A DNA stretch of 64,000 nucleotides, from assembly GCA_947494705.1 (NCBI GenBank), contig CANLVN010000003.1, positions 496,001 through 560,000 on the forward strand, in the 5' to 3' direction. Shown here piece by piece: positions 38,748 through 48,695 of this stretch. The stretch is from an uncultured Erythrobacter sp. (GTDB lineage Bacteria; Pseudomonadota; Alphaproteobacteria; Sphingomonadales; Sphingomonadaceae). The position numbers were made by a program, and so were the translations under genes. The notes under the pieces are model-generated. The model ran no database searches, was not told the origin of the DNA, and worked only from the letters and a program-made list of their open reading frames with translations. Numbering within the stretch: the stretch's first letter is position 1; the number at the start of each line of letters is the position of its first letter.

Positions 38748-39344
38748 TCAGCTCGCGATGAGCTCCATCTTCACGTTGGCATGGCCACGGCTGATCACGC
38801 CGATCCGCTCTGCTGCGGCGCGGCTGAGGTCGATGTGGCGTCCACGCACGAAGGGGCCGCGGTCGTTGATGCGCACGGTGACGCTCTTGCCGGTGCGCGG
38901 GTTGGTGACGCGCACGAGGCTGCCGAAGGGGAGCGTCTTGTGAGCCGCTGTAAGCGCGCCCATGTCGAACCGCTCTCCGTTGGCGGTAAGGCGACCGTGG
39001 AAACGGCGGCCGTAGTAGGAAGCAACGCCCGTGCCGAGGTCGCGAAGGACGGCGTCCTGCTCGATCGGCGGCTCGAAGCTGTCGAGGTCGACAGCATGGG
39101 CGGGGGCCAGCGGGTCGATCTCGCCCTCGATAGGCTCGACCACGTCAGCGAACTCGGCAGCGAGGGGGACGACCTCGACCGGCTCCTCGAACGAGGCTTC
39201 GGTGTCGGCGTAGAACGCCTGCTGCGCCGTGGTGGCGGCAAGCGGGAGGCCAGCGAGCGTCGCAACGAGCGCGAGGCGCGAGGCAGCCCGGGGCGTGCGT
39301 GCCCGCCGGTGAAGCGGCTTGAGAAGGAGGTTGGTCGGTCTCAT
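38748..39344 (-). CDS. rlpA: RlpA-family septal ring lytic transglycosylase-like protein
   Basis: 198 aa from ATG 39344. N-terminal signal region (residues about 1-40, [20 protein letters not shown]), a spacer with acidic residues, then the double-psi beta-barrel domain: [37 protein letters not shown], and [16 protein letters not shown] with the catalytic Asp. Ends soon after with no SPOR domain, so this is a short form. Likely acts on denuded glycan strands. On the minus strand, convergent with the orphan gene at 37914 and overlapping it by none. Confidence 0.88.
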   Translation of the reverse strand: MRPTNLLLKPLHRRARTPRAASRLALVATLAGLPLAATTAQQAFYADTEASFEEPVEVVPLAAEFADVVEPIEGEIDPLAPAHAVDLDSFEPPIEQDAVLRDLGTGVASYYGRRFHGRLTANGERFDMGALTAAHKTLPFGSLVRVTNPRTGKSVTVRINDRGPFVRGRHIDLSRAAAERIGVISRGHANVKMELIAS

Positions 39345-40352
39345 GCTGCCGGGCCAATACCGGATATGGGGGGTCGACGCAAATGAGGGCCCATCCTGTA
39401 GACGCGAAGCCGGCGCAAGTCGGCGTGACCCGGTGCTCAAACGGGATGAAGCGAGTGTGGTAAAAGGAACGTAAAGCCGGAGCCGGAGTGGTGTCAGGAC
39501 CCTTACGCTTGGTGGGTCCGGGGCGGTTGCGGGGGCAAAGCAAATGGGGCCGGCATCACTGCCGACCCCACTCTTACCAGCGCGTGGGCGCTCTTGGTAT
39601 TGCAGGCCTTCGGGCGGACCCTCCGGCTTGCTCCACCGCCTGCGCGCTTGGCGCCCGGTTTCTCGCCAGCGTCCGGCGGCTCCTTGTCATCGCTTCCCTT
39701 GCGGGCCGCGCACTTCGGTGCCGCCTTGCTTCGCGGTTCGTCACCGGCGCTCGCGCCGGCATCCGACTGTGCTTCGTGGCCGTTCAGGTCGGGATTGGCG
39801 GAAGCCGCTCCTTCGCGTCGAAAAGCCCCTCGTCACAGCCGAGACCGCGATCCGTGATGCTGGCGGGTCGAGCACTGTCGTTCCGGGTCCGAAAACCCTT
39901 TCCTACAGCTATCGCCAGCTTGAATCGCGGCCTTTCCCGATGACGCTTTTTGCACACTGTCCTCAAACAAGCCGACTTGCCCTTGGCCGAAACCTCTTGC
40001 ATGTCGTCTCTCAGACAGAGTGTGGACAGGCGCCACCGCACCTCCGGTTCATAAATGCTCTTGAATTCAAGGCCTTGCGACCTTTTTTCTTGAGCCTTCG
40101 TTCCCCGAAGACAACTTGAAACTGCGCCCCAATCCGCGTTTCGACAAGCTCCAAAAAGCGGGGTTATCCACTTTCCCTCAGATCAGCTGTGGAGGACGGT
40201 GGAAAAATCATCCATTCGTCGCATTGCAGGCTGCGCGGGTTCATCGGACTACGTCAGTGCCAGCAAAGCGCGCATCAAATGGAAAGCGCTACTTCGGTAT
40301 CCTTGTGCGCTCGCGAAATGGTTTGCGCACGGCGACAACAACCACGAATCGC
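39345..40352. other. About 1 kb without a recognisable gene
   Basis: Long open frames here on both strands have Arg/Ser/Ala-rich, non-protein-like translations and conflict with each other. Features seen: an imperfect hairpin GGGGCCGGCA/TGCCGACCCC at 39546-39569; a palindrome CTTGAATTCAAG near 40060-40080; and scattered DnaA-box-like words (TGTGGACAG near 40020, TTATCCACT near 40165). It carries the rlpA promoter and the end of argG. Why it is so long is unexplained. Confidence 0.4.
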
Positions 40353-41579
40353 TCAGCGCTTGTGCGAAGTGTCTCTCTGAGCCAGCAGCTTCAATCGCAA
40401 AGCGTTCAATTTGATGAAGCCTTCCGCATCATGCTGATCGTAGGCGCCCGCATCGTCCTCGAAGGTGACATGCGCTTCGGAATAGAGCGAATGCGGGCTC
40501 TTGCGACCCACAACGCTTGCGAGTCCCTTGTACAGCTTGAGCCTGACAGTACCCGTCACCTTCTCTTGGCTGAGGTCGATGGCGGCTTGCAGCATCTCGC
40601 GCTCGGGTGCGAACCAGAAGCCGTTGTAGATGAGTTCGGCATATTTCGGCATCAGCTCGTCCTTGAGGTGCGCCGCACCGCGATCGAGCGTAATCTGCTC
40701 CATGCCGCGGTGTGCTTGCGCGTAGATCTCGCCTCCCGGGGTTTCGTACATGCCTCGCGACTTCATGCCCACGAAGCGGTTTTCGACGAGGTCGAGCCGT
40801 CCGATGCCGTGTTTGCGGCCCAGATCGTTCAGCGCGGCGAGCAAGGTTGCAGGCGACATCGTTTCGCCGTTGAGCGATACGCCATCGCCCCGCTCAAAGC
40901 CGATCTCGATATATTCAGGGGTGTCGGGTGCGTCCTCGGGATGGTCGGTGCGCGAGTAGACGTAATCGGGCGTCTCCTCCCAGGGATCCTCGAGAACCTT
41001 GCCCTCAGACGAGGTGTGGAGCAGGTTGGCATCGGTCGAAAACGGGCTCTCGCCGCGCTTGTCGGTGGGAACCTTGATTTGATGTTTCTCGGCCCACGCG
41101 ATCAAGGCGGTGCGACTGGTCAGGTCCCATTCGCGCCAAGGGGCGATCACCTTGATATTGGGGTCGAGTGCGTAGGCCGACAATTCGAAACGAACCTGAT
41201 CGTTGCCCTTGCCGGTCGCGCCGTGCGCAATCGCATCTGCACCTGTCTCATGTGCAATCTCGACCAGGCGCTTGGAAATGAGCGGGCGCGCGATGCTGGT
41301 GCCAAGCAGGTAGTCGCCTTCGTATCGGGCATTGGCGCGCATCATCGGGAAGACGAAATCGCGGACAAACTCCTCGCGCAGGTCTTCGATGAAGATGTGC
41401 TTGTCCGGGATACCCATGGCCCGCGCTTTGTCACGCGCAGGCTCGATCTCTTCACCCTGGCCAAGATCGGCGGTGAAGGTGACGACTTCCAACCCACGCT
41501 CGACGCTGAGCCATTTTGCGATGACGGAAGTATCGAGACCGCCGCTATAGGCGAGAACCACACGCTTGATATCGGACAC
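40353..41579 (-). CDS. argG: Argininosuccinate synthase
   Basis: 408 aa from GTG 41579, preceded by GAAGGGA at good spacing; a longer frame to 41726 has no support. ATP-pyrophosphatase-type nucleotide-binding loop [10 protein letters not shown] near residues 9-18, [31 protein letters not shown], and the conserved [18 protein letters not shown]. It condenses citrulline and aspartate in arginine synthesis. Divergent from the acyltransferase gene across 146 nt. Confidence 0.97.
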   Translation of the reverse strand: MSDIKRVVLAYSGGLDTSVIAKWLSVERGLEVVTFTADLGQGEEIEPARDKARAMGIPDKHIFIEDLREEFVRDFVFPMMRANARYEGDYLLGTSIARPLISKRLVEIAHETGADAIAHGATGKGNDQVRFELSAYALDPNIKVIAPWREWDLTSRTALIAWAEKHQIKVPTDKRGESPFSTDANLLHTSSEGKVLEDPWEETPDYVYSRTDHPEDAPDTPEYIEIGFERGDGVSLNGETMSPATLLAALNDLGRKHGIGRLDLVENRFVGMKSRGMYETPGGEIYAQAHRGMEQITLDRGAAHLKDELMPKYAELIYNGFWFAPEREMLQAAIDLSQEKVTGTVRLKLYKGLASVVGRKSPHSLYSEAHVTFEDDAGAYDQHDAEGFIKLNALRLKLLAQRDTSHKR

Positions 41580-41725
41580 TTGCTTTCCCTTCGAAACAGG
41601 TGCGGCGCGGCTAGCAGGGGGAGGGGGCCGCTTCAATCCTTTCGACAGCATTTGCATGCCAGGAGCTTGCAGATCGAAAGAGAGAGTTCGATATTTCGGC
41701 ACACCATGAGGTTGGAGGGGTCGCA

Positions 41726-43105
41726 ATGCTGAGGGTGTGGGACAAGGCGCGCGAGATGGCGCAAATGGCGCCGCCGGAGCGCAACCGCTGGGTCGATTTC
41801 CTGAGGGCGCTGTCGATCATGGCCGTGGTCTTTGGCCATTGGCTGATGGCAGGACTCTATCTCAACGAAGCAGGCGAACTGCAGCGCGGCGATCTGCTGA
41901 GCGTATCCGAGTGGGCCCACTGGCTGACATGGGCCTTCCAGGTGATGCCAGTCTTCTTCCTCGTCGGTGGATATTCCAATTCCGTGAGCTGGGACGCAAC
42001 CTTGCGCAAGGCAGGTGCCGACGACGGCGGAGACCGGGTCGGCAAATATCGCGACTGGCTCGCGAGCCGAGTCCAGCGTTTGATCGCGCCAACATTCCCA
42101 GTGCTGTTGCTCTGGGCCGTGCTGGCGGTGGTCCTCACGCAGGTCGGTCTCCCACGCGACCAGATCCGCATGGCGACCGAGGCGGCCCTGATCCCGGTTT
42201 GGTTTCTGGCTGTGTACCTGCTTGTTACGGCCGCAACCCCACTTGCCTATACGGCGTGGAAGCGGTTCGGTTGGCTCAGTTTTGCATGGTACGTTCCAGT
42301 GGCGATGCTGGTCGATTGGCTGACCTTCGCGCACGGCGTCCCCTATCTCAACTTCACCAACTTCCTGTGGGTGTTCCTCGCGATCCACCAGTTGGGCTTT
42401 GCCTGGCGCGATGGCCGTTTCGACAACCGTTGGATCGCGACGGCCTGGTTCGCTGTTGGTGCGACCGTGCTGGTCTCGATCACGGTCTATGGATTCTATC
42501 CGGTGTCGATGGTTTCCGCTCCGGGAGGGTTCTCCAACTCGCTCCCGCCGACACTCGCCCTGTTCGCGCTGGGCGTGGCTCAATCCGGGCTGGTTCTCTC
42601 GCTTGAGCCGTTGGGACGCAGGATGCTGGAGAACATGAAGATCTGGACCGCTACCGTCCTGATGAACGGAATGATCATGACCGTCTACCTGTGGCATCTC
42701 ACCGCTTTTGTGCTGGTGATGACGGTGGTCTGGCTGGGGCTGGGCGGCATGGGCCTCGACAGTGTGCCGGGAAGCGCTGAGTGGTGGATATCGCGCCCGA
42801 TGTGGCTGGCGATCTACATCCTCGCGCTACTTCCCATGATCGCGATCTTCGCCAAGCATGAGCGCACCTTTCGCCCGATCCGGGAGGGGCGCACGGTGCC
42901 CAAGGCGCGGGTGGTGGCAGGCGTGCTGCTGATCTGCGTTGGTCTGGCGGCAACTGCCGGTGTGACTATTGCGAGCCCTGACAGCCTTTCCGGCATCCGC
43001 ATTACTGTCGTGGCGGCGCCTTTCGTAGGAGCTGCGCTGCTTGGTTTCGGCCCAATCTACGACTTTATCGCAAAGCGGCGCGCAAGGCGTGAGGGCGCAA
43101 CCTGA
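41726..43105 (+). CDS. Acyltransferase-3 family membrane protein
   Basis: 459 aa with about ten transmembrane helices. The family start is clear: [21 protein letters not shown] (residues about 17-37), with the His that is part of the active site. These enzymes transfer acyl groups to sugars, lipids or peptidoglycan in the envelope. GGAGGGG precedes ATG 41726. A short GCCGCC/GGCGGC stem at 43107-43124 lies between it and the convergent CFA gene and may terminate both. Confidence 0.85.
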   Translation: MLRVWDKAREMAQMAPPERNRWVDFLRALSIMAVVFGHWLMAGLYLNEAGELQRGDLLSVSEWAHWLTWAFQVMPVFFLVGGYSNSVSWDATLRKAGADDGGDRVGKYRDWLASRVQRLIAPTFPVLLLWAVLAVVLTQVGLPRDQIRMATEAALIPVWFLAVYLLVTAATPLAYTAWKRFGWLSFAWYVPVAMLVDWLTFAHGVPYLNFTNFLWVFLAIHQLGFAWRDGRFDNRWIATAWFAVGATVLVSITVYGFYPVSMVSAPGGFSNSLPPTLALFALGVAQSGLVLSLEPLGRRMLENMKIWTATVLMNGMIMTVYLWHLTAFVLVMTVVWLGLGGMGLDSVPGSAEWWISRPMWLAIYILALLPMIAIFAKHERTFRPIREGRTVPKARVVAGVLLICVGLAATAGVTIASPDSLSGIRITVVAAPFVGAALLGFGPIYDFIAKRRARREGAT

Positions 43106-43111
43106 GGCCGC

Positions 43112-44413
43112 CTATTCGGCGGCTTCCTTCAGCGCCGGATCGAACCGCCAGCTTGGCACTTCGCCGATCTCGCGCAGCCGCGCGCTTTCGTGGATCATGT
43201 AATCGCGCGTCATCGGAATGGCAGCGCGGTCCTTCACATATTGCAGCTGCCAGTTGACCATCCCGCCATTGCGGAAGCTCTGCTCCGCGCCGGCAAGATA
43301 GAATAGCCACATGCGGTAGAAGACCTCGTCATACATCTCGGTGATCTCGCGCCGGTGCATGACGGTCCGCTTGTACCACTCCTCCAGTGTGTGAGAGTAA
43401 TGGAAGCGCATCGCCTCGACATCCATCACCTGAAAACCGGCTTTCTCGCTCTCCTTCACCAATTCGGAGAGCGCCGGGATATAGCCGCCGGGGAAGATGT
43501 ATTTTCTGGTCCACGCATCGGTGCGCCCCGGAGGCCCGGCGCGCCCGCAGCAATGCGAGATCATGACCCCGTCCGGGGCGAGCAATTCGTGTGTTTTCTC
43601 GAAGAATTGCGGGTAGTGGATCGTGCCGACGTGTTCGAGCAGGCCGACGCTGGAAATGCGGTCGAACTGCCCTTCGACATCGCGGTAGTCGAGCAACTCG
43701 AACTTGACCTTATCCGCGACGCCCGCCGCTTCCGCGCGTTCGTTGCAAAACTTGATCTGGTCGGGCGCGAGAGCAACGCCGAGCACCTCGACGCCGTACA
43801 TTTCATGCAGGTACAGCCCGAACCCGCCCCAGCCACAGCCGATATCGAGCACGCGCATACCCTCTGCCTTGCCTGGCTCGAGAAAGAGCTTTGAGGCGAG
43901 GTGCGCCTTCTTGTCCATCTGGGCCTGTTCAAGCGAGGTCGTCTCCGGGTTCTCGCGGTAATAGGCCATTGTGTATTGGCGATCTTCGTCGAGGAAGCGT
44001 TCGTATAGCTCGCGAGTCAGGTTGTAGGTGTGCTCGGCATTGGCGCGCGCTCGGGTGCGGATATTGATCCCGTCGAATGCGCTGGCGACTTTCTCCGCCA
44101 CCTTCTTGAGCTTACCCTGTTCCTGGATCGCGCTGTCGCCGATACGCTTCGAATTGGCGGTAACGAACAGCAGCAAGTCGCGGATATCGTGAGGTTCTTC
44201 GACCACCAGCCAGCCCCACATAAAGGCCTCACCCGCTCCCATTTGCGGGTATCGCGCGATGTGGTTGGCGGCCTTCTTGTGAGTCAGGCGGATGTGGAGG
44301 GGCGGTGTGCCGGTATTCGTTTCGCCATATTCGTATTGCTTGCCGTCGTGATCGGTCACGACGAGCTGCCCTTCGCGGATAACCTTGCTCAGAAACTTGT
44401 CCAGCAGCCACAT
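43112..44413 (-). CDS. Cyclopropane-fatty-acyl-phospholipid synthase family protein
   Basis: 433 aa. N-terminal about 120 residues form the non-catalytic domain. The SAM-binding site is VLDIGCGWGGFGLYLHE, followed by GVALAPDQIKFCNERA. Further marks are the SVGLLEHVGTIHYPQFF segment and the FPGGYIPAL loop. It probably adds a methylene group to unsaturated acyl chains of membrane lipids. Relatives in this family can act on other lipids, so the exact product is uncertain. Convergent with the acyltransferase. Confidence 0.88.
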   Translation of the reverse strand: MWLLDKFLSKVIREGQLVVTDHDGKQYEYGETNTGTPPLHIRLTHKKAANHIARYPQMGAGEAFMWGWLVVEEPHDIRDLLLFVTANSKRIGDSAIQEQGKLKKVAEKVASAFDGINIRTRARANAEHTYNLTRELYERFLDEDRQYTMAYYRENPETTSLEQAQMDKKAHLASKLFLEPGKAEGMRVLDIGCGWGGFGLYLHEMYGVEVLGVALAPDQIKFCNERAEAAGVADKVKFELLDYRDVEGQFDRISSVGLLEHVGTIHYPQFFEKTHELLAPDGVMISHCCGRAGPPGRTDAWTRKYIFPGGYIPALSELVKESEKAGFQVMDVEAMRFHYSHTLEEWYKRTVMHRREITEMYDEVFYRMWLFYLAGAEQSFRNGGMVNWQLQYVKDRAAIPMTRDYMIHESARLREIGEVPSWRFDPALKEAAE

Positions 44414-44503
44414 ATGTCAGATTTTCCCCGTTGTCCCTCTGGTGCAAGGGGTTTGGCGTGGCATGTGATAGGCTGTCAATCGAAGAGTAGGGAAAGGGCA
44501 ACG

Positions 44504-44941
44504 ATGAGCGAGACCAAGACAAAGCCCACTGCTGCGAGCGTTCCGGAATTCATCGCCACCGTTGAACCGCCCTCGAAACGGGGCGATGCCGAGGAACTGG
44601 ATGCCCTGTTCCGCAAGGTGACGGGTGAAGAGCCTGTGATGTGGGGAACGAGCATCATCGGCTATGGCAGCTATCACTACAACTATGCCAGCGGGCGCGA
44701 AGGCGATTGGATGAGGGCGGGCTTTTCCCCGCGCAAGGCTAGGCATTCGCTCTACCTGATGGGGCGATACTGCGATGAGGCCACCGGCGCGAAGGTCGAC
44801 GCGCTGCTGGTTCGGTTGGGAAAGCACAAAACCGGGGCGAGCTGTGTCTATGTCAACAAGCTGGCCGATGTCGACCTCGCGGTGCTCGAAGAGATTGTCG
44901 GGATCTGCTGGGACGCGATGAACCGGAAGTATCCGGGCTAG
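44504..44941 (+). CDS. DUF1801 (YdhG-like) domain protein
   Basis: 145 aa from ATG 44504 (AGGGAAAGGGCAACG upstream). The DUF1801 region spans about 30-140: LFRKVTGEEPVMWGTSIIGYG, FSPRKARHSLYLM and CVYVNKLADVDLAVLEEIV. Function of the fold is unknown; small cytoplasmic proteins of this type are common stand-alone genes. Its stop overlaps the convergent oxidoreductase gene by 4 nt. Confidence 0.85.
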   Translation: MSETKTKPTAASVPEFIATVEPPSKRGDAEELDALFRKVTGEEPVMWGTSIIGYGSYHYNYASGREGDWMRAGFSPRKARHSLYLMGRYCDEATGAKVDALLVRLGKHKTGASCVYVNKLADVDLAVLEEIVGICWDAMNRKYPG

Positions 44942-45687
44942 ATACCCGCATACCATTGGTAATCGCCGACATCCTCCCAATAGCCGCCTTTTCCGCCATG
45001 GATGTCGTCAAAGCTGGCGACCGCCTCGATCGCGGTCAGGTATTTGGCATGCTTGTATCCCAGCTGCCGCTCGATCCGCATTCGCAAGGGGGCGCCGTTC
45101 TTCTCGGGGATAGGCTCGCCATTGAGCTGGTGCGCGACAATCGTTTGCGGGTGATAGGCATCCACCATGTCGACGCTTTCGTAATAGGCTCGACCATTTA
45201 GCGTATCGGCGCAGCGGAAAACGATGAAACGTGCCTCTTCGCGAAGGCGCGCGGCGTCGAGCAGCCCTGAAAGTTGTGGTCCAGTCCATTCGGCGATGGC
45301 GCTCCATCCCTCCACGCAATCGTGGCGCGTGACCTGGGTGCGCTGGGGAAGCTCCCTGAGATCGTCCAGACTGAGCGTCAGCGGATTTTCGACCAACCCA
45401 CGCACTTCGAGCCGCCAATCGGAAAAGCCCTGTGCAAACTGCGAACGATAATAATCGCTGTCGACCGTCAATGAGCCGTTGCCGCGAATGTCGGGTGAGC
45501 GGTCTTCGGGCGCATATTCGCGGGCCAACGCCTGTCGTCCAGCAAGCGTGCGATGCGCGGCGCGATGCCAATCCTCGACCGCATCGAACAGGTCGCCCGC
45601 CGGTCCGGTATTGGCGATCTCGCTGCAGGCTGCAACGGGCAGGGCGGCCATACCGGCCAGCAGAGAGCGACGCTTGATATCGGTCAT
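44938..45687 (-). CDS. Molybdopterin-dependent oxidoreductase (sulfite-oxidase fold)
   Basis: 249 aa. A Tat-type signal (KRRSLLAGMAALPVAAC) suggests export in folded form, with possible lipidation at Cys20. The Mo-binding Cys is in RHDCVEGW, with the typical PLTLSLDDLRELPQ and NGEPIPEKNGAPLRMRIERQ elements. Relatives include MsrP, which reduces methionine sulfoxide. Its start overlaps the stop of the cytochrome b gene (ATGA), so electrons probably come from that partner. Confidence 0.9.
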   Translation of the reverse strand: MTDIKRRSLLAGMAALPVAACSEIANTGPAGDLFDAVEDWHRAAHRTLAGRQALAREYAPEDRSPDIRGNGSLTVDSDYYRSQFAQGFSDWRLEVRGLVENPLTLSLDDLRELPQRTQVTRHDCVEGWSAIAEWTGPQLSGLLDAARLREEARFIVFRCADTLNGRAYYESVDMVDAYHPQTIVAHQLNGEPIPEKNGAPLRMRIERQLGYKHAKYLTAIEAVASFDDIHGGKGGYWEDVGDYQWYAGI

Positions 45688-46358
45688 GGATTAGTTTCCC
45701 CACGCTTGCCGCCAGTAATCATTGCCCCGATCTGTCGTACCGGTCCTGAAACCAGCACCATCGCGATATGGATCACGAAGAACCCGAATATGGCCCATGC
45801 CGACACGAAATGCAGGCTACGCGCGCTCTGCCTTCCGCCGAGCAGGTCGACGAGCCACGGTGCGGCAGGCTCGAACCCGGGGCTGATCGAAAGCCCAGTA
45901 AAGATCATCAGTGGCAAGAGAACGCCGAGAACGACGGCGTACGCGATCTTCTGAAGCGCATTGTAGCTGTCGCTCTCTTCCTTGGATCGGGTCACGTAGG
46001 CCTTGATCACGCCTATCCAGGCTTTGGGCGACCATTCGCGCCGCTCGACGGCGATATCGCTGCGGAAATGGCGGTTCGCAAGACTGGCGACCCACCACAG
46101 CAGAAGGGCGAGCGCGAATACCCAAGCCGACAGGTTATGCCAATCACGCGCTTCGGCGAGGTCATATCGCTGTGGGATCGTTGCCCAGGCCGGGAAGCGG
46201 ATGACCGAGAGCCAAGCATCGCCCGGGTCGAAACCATAGTCGCCCCAGTAAAGGTGCCTGTGCGCGTTCGAAATGTTGAGCCCGGACATGAACAGCACAA
46301 CCAGAGCGATCGCGTTCAGCCAGTGCCAGACGCGGGTGGTTAGCTTGTGTCGCCTCAT
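45684..46358 (-). CDS. Cytochrome b561-type membrane electron-transfer subunit
   Basis: 224 aa with four membrane helices. The N-terminus MRRHKLTTRVWHWLNAIALV carries the first haem-ligand His, with others in NAHRHLY, WHNLSAWVF and the last helix (FVIHIAMVL). It passes electrons between the quinone pool and the periplasmic molybdoprotein encoded next. Both ends overlap neighbours by 4 nt (ATGA), placing SDR - cytochrome b - molybdoprotein in one operon. Confidence 0.9.
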   Translation of the reverse strand: MRRHKLTTRVWHWLNAIALVVLFMSGLNISNAHRHLYWGDYGFDPGDAWLSVIRFPAWATIPQRYDLAEARDWHNLSAWVFALALLLWWVASLANRHFRSDIAVERREWSPKAWIGVIKAYVTRSKEESDSYNALQKIAYAVVLGVLLPLMIFTGLSISPGFEPAAPWLVDLLGGRQSARSLHFVSAWAIFGFFVIHIAMVLVSGPVRQIGAMITGGKRGETNP

Positions 46359-47119
46359 GCTTCGTCGACCTTTTCGCGGGCGAGATAGATTACGTCGCGC
46401 GGCTGATTCAGCAGATGCTGCCCGCTATCGACGAACAGGCTCGTGCCGCTTGCCAGCGCACCGCTGGCGAGAAACACGGCAGCATCGGCGACCTCATCCG
46501 CACCGGTCTTGCGCTTGAGAAGATTGAGCCGATGCGAGACTTCGGTCTCTTCCTCGCTCTGGTCATGGCTGGCTAGGATGGCGCCGGGTGCCACGCCGTA
46601 GACGCGCGCATTCGGATTCGCCTCGGCCAGCATCGCGATCGTTGAGGCTATCGCGTGTTTGGACATCGTGTAGCTGAAGAAGTCGGGATTCGGGTTCTCC
46701 AGTTTCATGTCGGTAATCTGGATCACGCAAGGGCACTGGTCGCTAGCGACGTTCTCGAAAAAGGCCTGCGACATGCGCGCCGGAGTAAGAGCATTGACCT
46801 GCATCGACTCCCTGTTCGTTTCGGGATCGAGTTTGGTTGCATCGTCATAGCGAAAAATCGAAGCCGAGTTGATGAGGCAGCGAAAGCCGGGCAGGCGCGC
46901 GGCGAGGCGTTCCACCATCTCGACCGCTTCTGCGTCATTGGACAGATCGCATTGGTACGTCTCGGCTGAGGGGAGCGTCGAAGCTAGATCTTCTGCCTCT
47001 TCGTCCGAGCTGAGGTGGTGGATGATTACGTGCCAGCCATCACGCGCAAACCCCTTGGCGATCGCTGCGCCGACCCTGGTGGCGCTTCCGGTGATGAGGA
47101 CTGCGGGAGGCGTCGACAT
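46355..47119 (-). CDS. SDR-family oxidoreductase, pteridine-reductase-like
   Basis: 254 aa from ATG 47119, with GGAGG 4 nt upstream. Rossmann start VLITGSATRVGAAIAKGFA (TGxxxRxG, as in FolM/pteridine reductases), NSASIFRYDD, and the catalytic YxxxK in YTMSK. Cotranscribed with the molybdopterin oxidoreductase and cytochrome, it may serve pterin metabolism; this is an inference from context. Could also be a general short-chain dehydrogenase. Confidence 0.85.
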   Translation of the reverse strand: MSTPPAVLITGSATRVGAAIAKGFARDGWHVIIHHLSSDEEAEDLASTLPSAETYQCDLSNDAEAVEMVERLAARLPGFRCLINSASIFRYDDATKLDPETNRESMQVNALTPARMSQAFFENVASDQCPCVIQITDMKLENPNPDFFSYTMSKHAIASTIAMLAEANPNARVYGVAPGAILASHDQSEEETEVSHRLNLLKRKTGADEVADAAVFLASGALASGTSLFVDSGQHLLNQPRDVIYLAREKVDEA

Positions 47120-47173
47120 GCCTCCGGACCTAGCAGCCGCTTTGCCGGTTGGACATAGGCCAGTTGAATGCAA

Positions 47174-47205
47174 GACGCCGCCCACCATTGCTGGCGAGCG
47201 GCGTC
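47174..47205 (-). terminator. Hairpin between the glycine-zipper and SDR genes
   Basis: GACGCCGC (47174-47181) pairs with GCGGCGTC (47198-47205) across 16 nt; read on the minus strand, TCTT follows the stem. It likely ends the transcript of the glycine-zipper gene 22 nt after its stop. The T-run is short, so efficiency is uncertain. Confidence 0.55.
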
Positions 47206-47227
47206 AGATGCTCGAAGTTAGAGCGAC

Positions 47228-47728
47228 TTAGCGGCAGCGCAGCTCTCCGCGGTCGATCTCGCGGCCCAGCAGGCCACCGGCAATCGCGCCGAGCAAAGTG
47301 CCCACGGTGCGGTCTCCGCGGGTGTCGATGGCGCGACCCGCAAGGGCGCCGACACCTGCACCGATCACCAGCCCGGTCGTGCCGTTGCCGCGCTCGCAGT
47401 AGTAGTTGCCATCACGGCCCCGCCAGACACGATCGCGACGGCTGATGCGGCGCGGCTCGTAGTAGCGACCATGGCGGTCATAGGCGCGATCCCGGTAGTC
47501 GCGGTCGCGATAACGGTCATGCCCGCGGCCGCGGTGGCCGCGATGACGGCGATCGCGGTAGCGGTCGTAGGAGGCGTCTTCGACTCCGTAACCCTGATCG
47601 AATTGGACGGTGAGCCCGGCCGGTGCCGTCACCGCGTTGCTTGAGCCGAGCGGCAGTTCGGCGGCGGTGGCCGGGACAGTGAACGCAGCGAGCGATCCAG
47701 TGGCGGCAATCAGTGCGATAGTCTTCAT
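47228..47728 (-). CDS. Exported glycine-zipper protein with RDY-rich region
   Basis: 166 aa from ATG 47728 (AAAGGAA upstream). Signal peptide to about residue 22. An Arg/Asp/His/Tyr-rich tract (about 52-95) precedes a glycine-zipper pair (GLVIGAGVGALAGRAI and GTLLGAIAGGLLGREI), as in 17-kDa surface-antigen-like outer-membrane proteins. There is a single Cys near the C-terminus and another in YYCERG. The Arg/Tyr-rich tract recalls the paralogues at 7777 and 8472. Confidence 0.82.
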   Translation of the reverse strand: MKTIALIAATGSLAAFTVPATAAELPLGSSNAVTAPAGLTVQFDQGYGVEDASYDRYRDRRHRGHRGRGHDRYRDRDYRDRAYDRHGRYYEPRRISRRDRVWRGRDGNYYCERGNGTTGLVIGAGVGALAGRAIDTRGDRTVGTLLGAIAGGLLGREIDRGELRCR

Positions 47729-47866
47729 GTCAGTTCCTTTCGTCCGGCTTTCGTGTCGGCGAAACCTGATTTCGTTCATCAAGGCCGAATGCCGGATGAA
47801 CGGATTGTCGTGAAACCGGTCATGGAGACGAATTGCGGTCAGAATGCGATGAAGCGATGCATTCGG

Positions 47867-48505
47867 TCATGTCCACTTCGCTGCGGCACGCTCGCGCAGC
47901 TTGGGCGCGAGGCTGTCCATCGCCGCCAGCGTTTGCAGTTCGTCGCGGCTTGCCTGATTGGCAAACACGGCGCCGAGTACGCGCGCGACGGTCCATCCAG
48001 CTTCACCCCTGCCGATCCGTTCGATCGTATCCCCTGCCTGCACCTCGCCCATCTCAAGGACCCGGAAGTACCATCCAGACCGTCCCGTCTCGATGATGCG
48101 CGCAACCATGCCCTTCTGACCGAACCGATGCTCGATCTTCCAGCAGGGCTGGCGCGGTTGGCTTACCTCCAGCAGCGCGGTGCCGCACCGGAAGAGGTCG
48201 CCGATCAGCACGTCGTTTTCCAGCAAGCCACGCACTGCAAGGTTCGACCCGAATGCGCCCGGCTCGTCCAGCAGGTCCAACGGTCCCAGTTCCTCGCGCC
48301 AGGCATCGTGATGGTCGAGAGGGTACAGGTGCACCGCCATTTCCGGCCCGCCATGCACGCGCCGGTCGGCCTGTTCGTCGGGGGCTAGGCCGTCTTCGAG
48401 GATCTGCACCGCTCCCTCGCGCGGATACTTGGCGATGGCGCTAGCCTCCGCGCCGTTGAAGGGGCGGGCGGTGCCGGTGCAGATCGCTTCGATTCGCCAG
48501 CTCAT
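47867..48505 (-). CDS. MOSC-domain protein (YiiM-like)
   Basis: 212 aa. The MOSC fold runs from the N-terminus (ILEDGLAPDEQADRRVHGGPEMAVHLYP) to about residue 165. The invariant Cys lies in QPRQPCWKIEHRF. MOSC proteins carry sulfur or molybdenum-cofactor-related chemistry, for example reduction of N-hydroxylated compounds. The nearby molybdopterin oxidoreductase may be a coincidence; the two are not in one operon. Confidence 0.9.
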   Translation of the reverse strand: MSWRIEAICTGTARPFNGAEASAIAKYPREGAVQILEDGLAPDEQADRRVHGGPEMAVHLYPLDHHDAWREELGPLDLLDEPGAFGSNLAVRGLLENDVLIGDLFRCGTALLEVSQPRQPCWKIEHRFGQKGMVARIIETGRSGWYFRVLEMGEVQAGDTIERIGRGEAGWTVARVLGAVFANQASRDELQTLAAMDSLAPKLRERAAAKWT

Positions 48506-48519
48506 GACGACACACCGAA

Positions 48520-48554
48520 TCCTACAGGATGGAACACATGGAACACGGTCCTGG
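48520..48554 (-). repeat. Dispersed repeat, copy 2 (intergenic)
   Basis: Reverse complement of this stretch matches 38429-38463 at 33 of 35 positions, including two GTGTTCCA units and TCCTGTAGGA. It lies 15 nt upstream of the MOSC gene start on the minus strand. The two copies are about 10 kb apart in opposite orientation. Confidence 0.8.
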
Positions 48555-48695
48555 AGGAGAAAACCGTGACTGGCGATGGGCGAGCCGCAGCGCCGAGCGT
48601 GCCCTTTACCTGGGGGTGAAATGGGATAACAGCCATGCCATCACTTGGAGCACAACATGCACTGGTAGGAAAGCTGTTGCCGATCTGGCCGTGCG

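Noticed and set aside
39345..40352. Chromosomal replication origin
   Set aside because: A few DnaA-box-like words (TTATCCACT, TGTGGACAG) occur, but they are scattered and imperfect. No dnaA, parA/parB or hemE neighbours and no AT-rich unwinding region are present.
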